This document shows positions 45,154 through 57,357 of a stretch of DNA of 64,000 nt, piece by piece. The stretch covers positions 744,001-808,000 of the forward strand of contig NZ_BMQN01000001.1 in NCBI RefSeq assembly GCF_014648135.1, read 5' to 3'. The stretch comes from Deinococcus sedimenti. GTDB taxonomy: Bacteria; Deinococcota; Deinococci; Deinococcales; Deinococcaceae. The translations under genes were made by a program, and so were the position numbers. The stretch's first letter is position 1; each line of letters opens with the position of its first letter. The notes under the pieces were generated by a model. The model was given only the letters and a program-made list of their open reading frames with translations, was not told the DNA's origin and searched no databases.

Positions 45154-45819
45154 ATGTCCCTACTCGACATGATCGGGCCCGTGATGATCGGGCCCAGCAG
45201 CAGCCATACCGCCGGCGCCTGCCGCCTCGGTCTGGTCGCCCATCACCTGCTCGGCGAACCGGCCCGCACCGCCCAGATCGGCCTGCACGCCTCGTTCGCC
45301 AAGACGGGACGCGGACACGGCACGCACCTCGCCCTGATCGCGGGCCTGCTGGGCTTCCGGCCCGACGACCAGCGACTCCCGGAGGCATTCGAGGAAGCTC
45401 AGGCGCAGGGGCTGACCTTCGAGTTCCACGATGCCGACCTGGGCGACGTGCACCCCAACACCGCGCACATCGAGGTGAGCGGCGCCACTCAGCGGGTCAC
45501 CGTGCAGGGCAGCAGCACCGGCGGCGGCGTCATCCTCGTGACGCACGTGCAGGGCCTGGGCGTGAACTTCAGCGGAGCCAGCCCCACCCTGATCGTGCGC
45601 TACACCGACGCGGTCGGCATGATCGCCCGTGTGGCGACCACCATCGCCGCGGACGGCGTGAACATCGCCACGCTGACGTGCACCCGGCAGACCCGCGGCG
45701 GTCAGGCGCTGCTCGCCGTGGAACTCGACCAGCCGCTCAGCGCCGAGGGACAGGCGTTCCTGGCCCGCTGGTCGGACGTGAACTGGCTGCGCATGCTGCC
45801 GAAACTCATGGACGGCTGA
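45154..45819 (+). CDS. sdaAB: L-serine ammonia-lyase, beta subunit (iron-sulfur-dependent)
   Basis: 221 residues. N-terminal SDH_beta domain with [17 protein letters not shown] and [16 protein letters not shown]-terminal ACT domain (about 148-218; [35 protein letters not shown]), which in this class binds serine and controls activity. Works with the alpha subunit SdaAA, encoded 12 kb away at 57.4 kb. Together they convert serine to pyruvate and ammonia. Leaderless start. Confidence 0.94.
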   Translation: MSLLDMIGPVMIGPSSSHTAGACRLGLVAHHLLGEPARTAQIGLHASFAKTGRGHGTHLALIAGLLGFRPDDQRLPEAFEEAQAQGLTFEFHDADLGDVHPNTAHIEVSGATQRVTVQGSSTGGGVILVTHVQGLGVNFSGASPTLIVRYTDAVGMIARVATTIAADGVNIATLTCTRQTRGGQALLAVELDQPLSAEGQAFLARWSDVNWLRMLPKLMDG

Positions 45820-45883
45820 CCCGCCGCGCCCGCCCCCACCCAGCGCCTGACCCCTCGACCGCCCGACGGCACAGGAGCCACCG

Positions 45884-48310
45884 TTGACCCACCCGGCCAC
45901 GCCCCTCCCCACGCCCTCCGCCCTGGAGCTGGAACTCCTGGCGCTCGAGGGTGCCATGTACAACACGCCGGAACGCACCGACGCGCGCATCCGCGACCTG
46001 CTGCGCGCCGCCCTGGACGGCGGCGACACGCGCGCCGTGGCCACCGCGCACCTGATGCTCGGCGGCTGCGCCCTGTACACCGGACAGCTGCCCAGCGTGA
46101 AAGCCGAACTCAGCACCGCCCTGGCGCTGTCACAGGACCTGGGCGACCCCCGCCTGATCGCCCGCTGCCTGAACGGCCTGGGGTTGTACCACGACCGGGC
46201 CGGCGAGTACGACCACGCCCTGCAGTCGTTCCTGGACAGTCTGCGCTACACGCAGGCCGTCGGGGACGACGCGGGCAGCTTCCGCGCTCTGAACAACCTC
46301 GCCAGCCTGCACGCGGATACGGGGAACCTCGCGCAGGCCAGGGCGTTCCACGAGCGGTCCGTGCAGCTGGCCGAGGTGATGCAGTCCCCCATCATGCTCG
46401 CCGCCGCCATGACCCACCTGGTCGTCATCCACTCCCGGCAGGGCCACCCCCAGCGGGTCCTGGATCTGGCCGACGAACACCTGAACCTGATCGAACGGGT
46501 CGGGCCGCCCCGCTGGGTCAGCACCGTCCTGGAATGCGTGAGCCGCGCCCTGCTGCGCACCAACCGGCCCGACGAGGCCCTGCGGGTCGCGCTGACCGAC
46601 CTGGACGCCGCCCGCACCCGCCACGACGACGAGGGCATCAGCCGCCTCGCTTGCGCGGCCGCGCAGGTGTACCTGACGCAGGGCCGACCGCAGGACGCCG
46701 CGCCCCTGCTCGCGCAGAGCCTGGAACTCAGCCGGCGGCTGGGCAGCCGACCCGTGCAGATCCTCGCGCTCGAGGGCCTCTCGGCCCTGCACGAGCAGAC
46801 CGGCAACCACACCCAGGCGCTGCGGTACGCCCGCGAACACCACGCCCTGGAACGCGAGGTGCACGAACGGGAGGTCGACGCCCGGTCCCAGCTGCTGACC
46901 GCCGAAATCCGCCTGGAACTCCTGAACCGCGAAACCGAGATCGAGCGGCTGCGGAACGTGGAACTCGCGCAGGCGAACCAGCAGCTGCGCGTCACGCAAC
47001 AGGACCTGCTGCACCGCGCCACGCACGACCCCCTGACCGGCGTCGCCAACCGCGCCCACTTCAACCACCTGACCGCCGACACCCTGAGCAGCCTGCAGCC
47101 CGGCGAACTGGCCGCCCTGATCTTCATCGACCTGGACCGGTTCAAGGCCGTCAACGACACGCTGGGCCACCCGGCCGGCGACACGCTCCTGCAACACCTC
47201 GCGCGGCGCCTGCAGCTGGCCGTGCGCACCACCGACGTCGTGGGCCGCATGGGAGGCGACGAATTCACCGTGCTGCTGCGCCGCGTCGCCGCGCGTACCG
47301 ACGCCATGCTCGTCGCGGAGAAACTCGCCACCGTCGTCAACCAGCCCTTCGACCTCGGGGGCCACGAGGTCACCCTGACCGCCAGCATCGGCTGCGCCGT
47401 CGCCCCGCAGGACGGCATGGACGGCGACACCCTGCAGCAGCACGCCGACACCGCCATGTACCGCGCCAAACGCACCGGCGGCAACCGCGTCCTGCGGTTC
47501 GAGACCGACATGGGCGAGCCCGGCGAGGACCAGCTGCTGGAACGCGAACTGCGCGGCGCTCTGGACCGGGGCGAACTCTGCCTGCACTACCAGGGCTGCT
47601 ACGCGCTGCGTCCCGAACGCCTCGTGGGGTTCGAGGCGCTCCTGCGCTGGGATCACCCCCGGCGCGGCCTGATTCCACCCGGCCGTTTCATTCCCATGGC
47701 GGAGGACACCCGGCTGATCCTGCCCATCGGCGAGTGGGTGCTGCGTGAGGCGTGCCGACAGGCGGCCGAGTGGTCCTTCCCGGAGCTGGACCTGTGCATC
47801 TCCGTGAACGTCTCGCCGCTGCAGTTCGACCTGCCGCACTTCGTCGACACGGTCCGCGCGGCGCTGGACGCCACCGGCCTTCCCGCCCGTCACCTGATCG
47901 TGGAACTCACCGAAAGCCTCGTGATGCGGGACCTGGAACGCGCCCAGACGCACATCCGCGAACTCAAAACCCTGGGCGTCCAGATCGCCATGGATGATTT
48001 TGGCACCGGTTACAGCAGCCTCAGCCTGCTGGAAGCCCTGCCGTTCGACCGGCTGAAGGTCGACCGGTCGTTCACGCGGCACCTGAGCACCGACCGCCAG
48101 CCGCGCGTCACGGCCCTGATGGGCGCCATCATCCAGCTGGCGCAGACCCTGGAGATGCAGGTGACCGTCGAGGGCGTCGAGGAGCAGTCGCAGAGCGATC
48201 GCCTGCGGGACCTGGGGTGCGACCACGTGCAGGGGTTCCTGTTCGCCCGCCCGGTCGGTCCCGACGAGGCTGCCAGGCTCATCCCGGGCGCCACCCCAGA
48301 TCCCAGCTGA
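45884..48310 (+). CDS. TPR-GGDEF-EAL cyclic-di-GMP signalling protein
   Basis: 808 residues. Residues ~30-330 are tetratricopeptide-like repeats (ALNNLASLHADTGNLAQARAF), then a coiled coil (~330-375; LLNRETEIERLRNVELAQANQQL), a GGDEF domain with an intact GGDEF at 457-461, and an EAL domain with EAL at 584-586, ELTES, DDFGTGYSSL, KVDRSF and EGVEE. Both catalytic signatures are kept, so it could make and degrade cyclic di-GMP, with the TPR part as sensor. No membrane helices: cytoplasmic. TTG start with CAGGAG upstream. The 3' end overlaps the convergent IclR gene by 32 nt. Confidence 0.93.
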   Translation: MTHPATPLPTPSALELELLALEGAMYNTPERTDARIRDLLRAALDGGDTRAVATAHLMLGGCALYTGQLPSVKAELSTALALSQDLGDPRLIARCLNGLGLYHDRAGEYDHALQSFLDSLRYTQAVGDDAGSFRALNNLASLHADTGNLAQARAFHERSVQLAEVMQSPIMLAAAMTHLVVIHSRQGHPQRVLDLADEHLNLIERVGPPRWVSTVLECVSRALLRTNRPDEALRVALTDLDAARTRHDDEGISRLACAAAQVYLTQGRPQDAAPLLAQSLELSRRLGSRPVQILALEGLSALHEQTGNHTQALRYAREHHALEREVHEREVDARSQLLTAEIRLELLNRETEIERLRNVELAQANQQLRVTQQDLLHRATHDPLTGVANRAHFNHLTADTLSSLQPGELAALIFIDLDRFKAVNDTLGHPAGDTLLQHLARRLQLAVRTTDVVGRMGGDEFTVLLRRVAARTDAMLVAEKLATVVNQPFDLGGHEVTLTASIGCAVAPQDGMDGDTLQQHADTAMYRAKRTGGNRVLRFETDMGEPGEDQLLERELRGALDRGELCLHYQGCYALRPERLVGFEALLRWDHPRRGLIPPGRFIPMAEDTRLILPIGEWVLREACRQAAEWSFPELDLCISVNVSPLQFDLPHFVDTVRAALDATGLPARHLIVELTESLVMRDLERAQTHIRELKTLGVQIAMDDFGTGYSSLSLLEALPFDRLKVDRSFTRHLSTDRQPRVTALMGAIIQLAQTLEMQVTVEGVEEQSQSDRLRDLGCDHVQGFLFARPVGPDEAARLIPGATPDPS

Positions 48311-49019
48311 CGGCGTCGGCCTCATCACGCAGCAGACGCAGCAGCGCGTCGCCCCGCAGGCGAGCTGTGGGAACACTCACCCCCAGCGCCGCCAGCACCG
48401 TTCCCTGGGCGTTCCTCACGGGCACCGCAAGGCCGGACGTGCCCACTGCCCACTCGTCGCGCGTCACCGCCGCGTCCTTCGCCCGGATGATCGCTCCTTC
48501 CGTCCCCCAGGTCTGGCCTCCCGTCAGCGTTTGGGCAGTGAAGGCCGATGCCTGCGCCGGGAGCGCGCGCCCTGCCAGGGCCAGCAGCAGCTTCCCGCTG
48601 GCGGACGCGTGCGCGGGCAGCTCGAAATCCAGCTCCCCGGCAACCGGCGGACCGTCCCGGCCCTGCACGCTCCGCGCGATGCACAGCACCCGCCCTGAAC
48701 TGCCGTCCAGGACGCTCAGGAACGCCAGGGCGTGCCCGGCCCGCGCGACCCGCTCCATCGCCGCGTGCGCCGGTCCGTACCAGGGCAGGCTGCCATACAG
48801 CGCGCTGGAGAGTTTCAGCAGCCGCCAGCCCAGCCGGTACCGACCCCGACCCACCCGCACCAGCAGGCCGGTGTCGCACAGTGCGGTCAGCTGCTCGTGC
48901 AGGGTGCTCGTCGGCACGCCCAGCTGCCGCGACAGGTCCGACAGGCGCCACTCGGTGTGATCCGCGTCGAAGGCCGAGAGGACGTCCACCGCGCCCGCCA
49001 GCAGGGAAGAGGAAGCCAC
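48279..49019 (-). CDS. IclR-family transcriptional regulator, likely of the hut operon
   Basis: 246 residues. Helix-turn-helix at about 20-65 (WRLSDLSRQLGVPTSTLHEQLTALCDTGLLVR) and the IclR effector domain with GLAVPVRNAQGTVLAALGVSV near the end. The GTG start (49017-49019) follows CATCCT by 6 nt; a palindrome TTCCGGTCAGGCCGGAA (49038-49054) overlaps its -35/spacer and is repeated before hutU. Inferred role: represses itself and hut, released by histidine or urocanate. Confidence 0.88.
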   Translation of the reverse strand: MASSSLLAGAVDVLSAFDADHTEWRLSDLSRQLGVPTSTLHEQLTALCDTGLLVRVGRGRYRLGWRLLKLSSALYGSLPWYGPAHAAMERVARAGHALAFLSVLDGSSGRVLCIARSVQGRDGPPVAGELDFELPAHASASGKLLLALAGRALPAQASAFTAQTLTGGQTWGTEGAIIRAKDAAVTRDEWAVGTSGLAVPVRNAQGTVLAALGVSVPTARLRGDALLRLLRDEADAVSWDLGWRPG

Positions 49020-49025
49020 GGGCGC

Positions 49026-49054
49026 AGGATGACACGATTCCGGTCAGGCCGGAA
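49026..49054 (-). promoter_or_regulatory. iclR promoter with operator copy 1
   Basis: On the minus strand TTCCGG, 17 bp, CATCCT, then 6 nt to the GTG. The perfect palindrome TTCCGG-TCAGG-CCGGAA (49038-49054) covers the -35 and most of the spacer. Confidence 0.65.
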
Positions 49055-49069
49055 AGGCAGCGCGGGGAA

Positions 49070-50320
49070 TTACAACGTCAACCCCGAGATCACCTCCGCC
49101 GCCCGCGACACCCCGTCCTCCGCGCGGATGCGGGCACCCAGGGCCGCCGCCCGCTCCTTCATGGCGGGATCGGTCACGGCGCGCGTCAGGGCCTCCGCCA
49201 GCGTCCGCTCGTTCAGGGCCCGGCGCGGCACCGGGGCGGGCCCCACCCCCAACCTCTGCACGCGGTCGCCCCAGAACGGCTGATCCCCGAAGAACGGTAC
49301 GACGACGTTCGGGACGCCCGCCGCGAGGCCCGCCGCCGTCGTGCCCGCTCCACCGTGATGCACCGTCGCCGCCACGCGCGGGAACAGCCAGTCGTGCGGG
49401 ACGCTGTCGGTCACGAACACGGTGTCCGGCACGTCGGCGGCGCTCAGGCCACCCCAGCCGCTCAGCAGGACCGCCCGCTGCCCGCTGCGGTCCAGAGCCC
49501 GCACCACCGCGCGGGTCGTCGCCTGCGGGTTTGGGGTGGTCATGCTCCCGAACCCGATGGACACCGGGGGCGGCCCGGCGTCCAGGAACGCCTCCAGCGC
49601 GGGCGGCGGCGTCCAGGCCTCCTGCGGCAGGAACCAGTAACCGGTCAGGTGCTGCGCCGCGTCCCAGTCGGCGGGGCGGGGCAGCACCGCTGGGCTGATC
49701 CCGTGCAGGGTCGGCAGGGGCCGCAGCGGGCGCGGGCCGAGCAGCGGGGCGGGGGAGAGGCCCAGCACCTCGCGCCGCGCGCGCGAGTCCGCCGAGCGAA
49801 ACATCTGCCACATCACCTGCCGCGTCAGGACGTGCGACAGGAGATTCGCCCAGCCGCCCAGCCGCGCGGTGGCCGGCGGAACGATCGCGCCCGGAAACGC
49901 CCGCGTGGGGTGGAACGGCACCACGTGCGCCTCCACGAGCGGCACACGCAACTTCTCCGACAGCGCCTGCGCGACGTTCAACCCGCCGATGCCCGCCACG
50001 AGCAGGTCGGCGCCCCGCGCGGCCACCAGGCCGTCCTCGGCCCACAGCAGCGCGCCCTTTTGCGTGGCGCGGGCGGACACCCGGTTGATCGCCAGCATGT
50101 TCCCACTGGCGAGCGCGGCGCGCATCTCGGGGCTGTTCACGACCTCCTGCACGTCCCCGCGCATCGGGGCGAACTCCAGCCCCGCGCCCGTCACGAACGC
50201 CCGGAACGTCTCGTGCGAGGCGAGCCGCACCGCGTGCCCCGCCCGGCGCAGCCCCAGTCCCAGCGCCACGTACGGCTGTACGTCCCCGCGTGACCCCAGC
50301 GCGATCAGCGTGACCCTCAC
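49070..50320 (-). CDS. GT1-type (MGT/UGT-like) glycosyltransferase
   Basis: 416 residues. N-terminal acceptor half begins MRVTLIALGSRGDVQPYVALGLGLRRAGH, as in sterol/antibiotic glucosyltransferases; the nucleotide-sugar half contains PVSIGFGSM and the donor motif VHHGGAGTTAAGLAAGVPNVVVPFFGDQPFWG near residue 320. Transfers a sugar to a small lipophilic acceptor such as a carotenoid, sterol or antibiotic. The TetR gene upstream overlaps it by 4 nt, implying a detoxification or glycolipid switch. The acceptor is not known. Confidence 0.9.
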   Translation of the reverse strand: MRVTLIALGSRGDVQPYVALGLGLRRAGHAVRLASHETFRAFVTGAGLEFAPMRGDVQEVVNSPEMRAALASGNMLAINRVSARATQKGALLWAEDGLVAARGADLLVAGIGGLNVAQALSEKLRVPLVEAHVVPFHPTRAFPGAIVPPATARLGGWANLLSHVLTRQVMWQMFRSADSRARREVLGLSPAPLLGPRPLRPLPTLHGISPAVLPRPADWDAAQHLTGYWFLPQEAWTPPPALEAFLDAGPPPVSIGFGSMTTPNPQATTRAVVRALDRSGQRAVLLSGWGGLSAADVPDTVFVTDSVPHDWLFPRVAATVHHGGAGTTAAGLAAGVPNVVVPFFGDQPFWGDRVQRLGVGPAPVPRRALNERTLAEALTRAVTDPAMKERAAALGARIRAEDGVSRAAEVISGLTL

Positions 50321-50949
50321 GCGCGCCCCGCCGCGACCAGCGCCAGCAGCACGTCCGCCACGCGCTCCGCCGTCACCTGCGGGTCGGGGAGAGGCTCGCC
50401 CGACAGCGCGCCCTGCACGCTGTGGCCTAGCACCAGCGTCAGGCCGGTGCGCAACAGCTCGCCGGTGTCCACGCCGCGCAGTTCGGGGCGCGCCGCGAGC
50501 GCCTGCGCGCCCAGGTCCGCCGTCCCGGCCAGGCCGTCGGCGAACGCGCGGCCCAGGTCGCGGCGGATCAGGCCCTCGGACAGGATCACGCGCAGCAACC
50601 CCGCCTCGTCCTGCGCCAGCGCCGCCAGGGGCACAGCCAGAAACGCCCGCAGGAAGTCCCGCAGGTTCAGCGCCGCCAGCGCCGCCGGATCGAGCGAGTC
50701 GCGCGCCTGTTCCCCCAGGGCACCGAACAGGCCCAACAGCAGGTCGTCCTTGCCCCGGAAGTGGTGGTAGAGGGTGCCCTCGGCCAGTCCCGCCTGCCGC
50801 GCCACGGCGCGCATGGTCGTGCGGTGGAACCCGTCCTGCGCGAAGCAGGTCTGCGCTGCGCGGAGGATCGTCGCCCGCCGCTGAGGATCGTCCGCCGGGC
50901 GGGGCGAGGTCCGCTTCGCGCGTTCATCCTTATCCGAGTGAGTGTTCAC
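50317..50949 (-). CDS. TetR-family regulator of the glycosyltransferase gene
   Basis: 210 residues. Helix-turn-helix (about 28-72; ATILRAAQTCFAQDGFHRTTMRAVARQAGLAEGTLYHHF) and a C-terminal ligand domain typical of TetR. An extra ~22-residue charged N-terminal arm precedes it. GTG start lies within a perfect palindrome (50939-50952), so autoregulation is likely. Operon with the glycosyltransferase. Confidence 0.9.
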   Translation of the reverse strand: MNTHSDKDERAKRTSPRPADDPQRRATILRAAQTCFAQDGFHRTTMRAVARQAGLAEGTLYHHFRGKDDLLLGLFGALGEQARDSLDPAALAALNLRDFLRAFLAVPLAALAQDEAGLLRVILSEGLIRRDLGRAFADGLAGTADLGAQALAARPELRGVDTGELLRTGLTLVLGHSVQGALSGEPLPDPQVTAERVADVLLALVAAGRA

Positions 50950-50952
50950 TCA
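50936..50952. promoter_or_regulatory. TetR operator over the tetR start codon
   Basis: TGAGTG-TT-CACTCA (50939-50952) is a perfect palindrome; GAGTGA-GTGT-TCACTC (50936-50951) is a second, overlapping one. The tetR GTG lies inside. Confidence 0.6.
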
Positions 50953-50998
50953 TTCATGATGCTGGACTCCTGTACCGGTCGCAAGAGGCGCAGACTAC

Positions 50999-51017
50999 TT
51001 TCCGGTCAGGCCGGAAA
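50999..51017. promoter_or_regulatory. Operator copy 2, upstream of hutU
   Basis: TTTCCGG-TCAGG-CCGGAAA. The inner 17 bp (51000-51016) is identical, including the spacer, to the site before iclR. It overlaps a possible -10 TACTTT (50996-51001), a position expected for repression. Confidence 0.65.
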
Positions 51018-51158
51018 ATGCGATTGCGGGAGGCGGATGGCGGATGGAAGATGGCGGCACAGAACTGGACTGTGAGTACCGAGGACATCTGCCCAAGCAC
51101 ACGCTTCGGCCACTGCTCGCCTCACAGCTCATAGCCGCCACTCCCCGGAGGACCCCCC
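51018..51158 (+). other. hutU 5' leader region
   Basis: About 140 bp between the operator and hutU. It contains GGATGG-type tandem units (51033-51052), a CTCACAGCTCATAGC stretch (51120-51134) and a clear Shine-Dalgarno GGAGGA before the ATG. No gene or known riboswitch seen. Confidence 0.4.
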
Positions 51159-52852
<1,694 letters not shown>

Positions 52853-52856
<4 letters not shown>

Positions 52857-53791
52857 CCCAGCCCACCCACCTGCCCTACGGCGGGATTCCGACCTTCGCG
52901 CGCGCGCCGATGGTTCAACCCGAGAGTGACTGGACGGTGGACGTGGCGGTGCTCGGCATTCCCTTCGATATCGCGCTGGGCTTCCGCCCCGGCGCCCGCT
53001 TCGCGCCCCGTGCGCTGCGGGAGGCGAGCCTGCGGAGCGTGCCGCCCTTCACGGGCCTGGACGGCGTGACGAGGCTGACTGGTGTGACCTTCGCGGACGC
53101 GGGGGACGTGGTGCTGCCCAGCCTGGAGCCGGAACTGGCGCGGCAGCGGATCAGCGCGGCGGCGGGATACGTGCGGGACCGGTGCAGTCTGCCGGTCTTT
53201 CTGGGTGGCGACCACAGCGTCACGTACCCGATCCTGCGCGCGTTCGCGGCTGTGCCCGACCTGCACGTGGTGCAGCTGGACGCCCACCTGGACTTCACGG
53301 ACACGCGGAACGACACCCGCTTCAGCAACAGCAGTCCGTTCCGCCGTGCATGCGAGGACCTGCCCAACCTCGTGCACATCACGACCATCGGCCTGCGTGG
53401 GCTGCGCTTCGACCCGGAAGCGGTCGCGGCGGCCCGCGCGCGTGGGCACGCCCTGATTCCCATGATGGACGTCGCGGGCGACCTGACGCGTGTGCTGGAG
53501 CGGTTGCCGCGCGGGAAGAACGTGTACCTCAGCGTGGACGTGGACGGCTTCGACCCCAGCATCATTCCCGGAACGAGCAGCCCCGAACCGGACGGCCTGA
53601 CCTACGCCCAGGGGGTAGCAATCCTGGTGGAAACGGCGCGGCACAACACCATCGTCGGCCTGGACATTGTGGAACTCGCCCCGAACCTCGACCCCACCGG
53701 ACGCAGCGAACTCCTGATGGCGCGGCTGATCATGGAGACGCTGTGCGCCGTGGACGAATTCAGTGCCGCGCAGCCGGGGTGGACACGATGA
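52853..53791 (+). CDS. hutG: Formimidoylglutamase (arginase/ureohydrolase family)
   Basis: 312 residues. Manganese ligands of the ureohydrolase fold: [13 protein letters not shown] and [10 protein letters not shown]. Sequence alone cannot separate agmatinase from formimidoylglutamase; the position between hutU and hutI makes the last step of histidine catabolism (formiminoglutamate to glutamate and formamide) the likely role. GTG start overlapping the hutU stop; stop overlaps hutI as ATGA. Confidence 0.9.
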
Positions 53792-54987
53792 CGGAAACTC
53801 TCTTCACGAACATCAGCCAGCTCGTGACGCCTGCGCCCGGTGTGCAGCGCGGCGCGGCCATGAGCGACCTGAAGGTCATTCCCGACGCGGCGATGCTCGT
53901 GTCGGGCGGTGTCATCCGCTGGATTGGCCCGCGCGCCGACGCTTCCGGCATGGTGCAGGAGCATGATCTGGGCGGCGTGGCAGTCGTGCCCGGATTGATC
54001 GACCCGCACACGCATGCCGTGTGGGCCGGGGATCGCCTCGCGGACTTCGAGGCGCGCGTGCAGGGTGTCCCGTACGAGGAGATCCTGGCGCGCGGCGGTG
54101 GCATCCGTAGCTCCATGCGGGCGACCGGGGCGGCTAGCGTGGACGATCTCGTGGCGCTCGCCCGTCCCCGCCTGGAGGCGCTGCGCGCCTCTGGCGCGAC
54201 GACCATCGAGGTCAAGAGCGGATACGGAATGGATTTTGACGCCGAGCTGCGGATGCTCCATGCGGTCCGCGCCCTCCAGTCTGAATTCGGGCTCGTGCCG
54301 ACCCTGTTGATTCACGTGCCGCCCACAGAGGGCCGCGCCGAGTACGTGCAGGCGGTCTGCCACGACCTCATCCCCGGCGTGGCGCGTGAGGGGCTGGCGA
54401 CGGCGGTGGACGTGTTCACCGAGCGCGAGGCGTTCACGGTGGACGAGACCCGCGCCATCCTCCAGGCAGCCAAAGCACATGGCCTTCAGACGAAGCTGCA
54501 CGCCGATCAGTTCCACGCCATCGGCGGCACGGAACTGGCCTGCGAACTCGGTGCCCTGAGCGTGGATCACCTGGAAGCGAGCGGTCCCGCGCAGATCGCC
54601 GCGCTGGCCGCATCGGACACCGTGGCGACCATCCTCCCCGGCGTGACCCTGCACCTGGGTCTGCCCGCCGCGCCGGGCCGCGCCCTCATTGACGCGGGCG
54701 CGGCGGTCGCCGTGGGGACCGACCTGAATCCCGGCTCGTCCCCCGTGTTCAGCACGCAACTCGCGCTGGCGCTGGCGGTGCGCCTGTGCCGTCTCACGCC
54801 CGCCGAGGCGCTGACCGCCAGCACCGTGAACGCCGCCGCGGCCCTGGGCCTGAGCGACCGGGGAGCTCTCGCACCCGGCCAGCGCGCCGACTTCCTCGCC
54901 CTGCACAGCCCCGACTGGCGCGACCTGCCCTACACCCTCGGCGCGAACCCCGTGCGGAACGTGTTCGTCGGCGGCTCTGCGCTATGA
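53788..54987 (+). CDS. hutI: Imidazolonepropionase
   Basis: 399 residues, amidohydrolase superfamily. Metal motif PGLIDPHTHAVWAGDR near residue 70, KSGYGMD, the His in KLHADQFH and late Asp in AVGTDLNPGSSP. Opens the imidazolone ring to give formiminoglutamate, third step of the pathway. Coupled to hutG by ATGA overlap. Confidence 0.96.
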   Translation: MTETLFTNISQLVTPAPGVQRGAAMSDLKVIPDAAMLVSGGVIRWIGPRADASGMVQEHDLGGVAVVPGLIDPHTHAVWAGDRLADFEARVQGVPYEEILARGGGIRSSMRATGAASVDDLVALARPRLEALRASGATTIEVKSGYGMDFDAELRMLHAVRALQSEFGLVPTLLIHVPPTEGRAEYVQAVCHDLIPGVAREGLATAVDVFTEREAFTVDETRAILQAAKAHGLQTKLHADQFHAIGGTELACELGALSVDHLEASGPAQIAALAASDTVATILPGVTLHLGLPAAPGRALIDAGAAVAVGTDLNPGSSPVFSTQLALALAVRLCRLTPAEALTASTVNAAAALGLSDRGALAPGQRADFLALHSPDWRDLPYTLGANPVRNVFVGGSAL

Positions 54988-55012
54988 AATCCGGCCTCTG
55001 AGCCGTTCCCAT

Positions 55013-55041
55013 CAACCATCCACCATCACCCATCAACCCTC
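55013..55041. repeat. CCATCAA-type heptamer repeat between hutI and hutH
   Basis: CATCAACCATCCACCATCACCCATCAACC: imperfect tandem units of the family found inside metH, here in the 68-bp gap, read on the opposite strand. Confidence 0.55.
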
Positions 55042-55055
55042 CGAAGGAGCCCCCC

Positions 55056-56558
<1,503 letters not shown>

Positions 56559-56566
56559 GGGACCCC

Positions 56567-57211
56567 TTACCGGTTCAGCCAGTCCAGTCCGCCCACACGG
56601 CTGTCTGCGGGCAGGTCGAGCTGGGCGGTGCCGAGGTGCGCGAGGTGGAAGGTCGGTGGCGTGTCCGTGACGGGCCAGCCGAGCGCGGCGCGGATCAGTG
56701 CTCCGGCGAAGTCGTGGTGCGTGATCAGCGCCACCCTGTCCTGACCGGGGTGCCGGGCGCGGAGGTCATTCAGGACGTGCGTGGCGCGGGCGTGGAAGTG
56801 GGGTTCCTCCCACGCTTCCGCGCCGCCGTCCCAGGGGTGCCCGGTCAGGTGCGCGGGCCAGATCAGCGCGGGGCAGTGCGTGCGGAGGCTGGCGTGGTCG
56901 CCGCCCGTGACGGGAGTGAAGCCTCCGGCGGGGCCGGTGGTCAGGCCGCCGTACTCGTACGTCCGTTCGATGCCGTGCGCAGGGAGGTTCAGGCGCGCAG
57001 CGATGGGCGCGGCGGTCTGCACGGCGCGGAGCATCAGGCTGGTGTACAGGTGCGTTATGCCGTTCAGGTAGGCGTCCTGTGCGAACTGCTGCGCAGTGGC
57101 ATGCCCGTGCGCGGTCAGGGGTGGGTCGGGCTGCCGCGCCTGGGCGTAGTCCGGGCGGTCCTCGATGACGTTGTTCTCCGATTGCGCGTGGCGGATCAGC
57201 AGGAGCTTCAC
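56567..57211 (-). CDS. Histidine phosphatase family protein
   Basis: 214 residues, phosphoglycerate-mutase-like. The RHG-type motif at the N-terminus is [11 protein letters not shown] (RHA), and the second catalytic His is in [12 protein letters not shown]. Substrate could be a phosphosugar or a nucleotide. The GTG start at 57211 is set by TACGGT at 57218-57223 (minus), 6 nt upstream. Convergent with hutH, 8 nt apart, with no terminator visible between. Confidence 0.88.
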   Translation of the reverse strand: MKLLLIRHAQSENNVIEDRPDYAQARQPDPPLTAHGHATAQQFAQDAYLNGITHLYTSLMLRAVQTAAPIAARLNLPAHGIERTYEYGGLTTGPAGGFTPVTGGDHASLRTHCPALIWPAHLTGHPWDGGAEAWEEPHFHARATHVLNDLRARHPGQDRVALITHHDFAGALIRAALGWPVTDTPPTFHLAHLGTAQLDLPADSRVGGLDWLNR

Positions 57212-57357
57212 GGCGGCACCGTAGCGTGTCCGTGCGCTCCGGACGGCCTCACCGCGCGCTGATTCGGCTAGACAGGCCGGGGCGTACGATGGGAGCCACT
57301 TTTCCGCACCTGATTCCCCATTCACCATCCGTGCGCCGCGCACGTTTCAAGGACGCT

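Noticed and set aside
46130..48376. 748-codon minus-strand frame
   Set aside because: Antisense to the TPR-GGDEF-EAL gene, whose catalytic motifs are intact.
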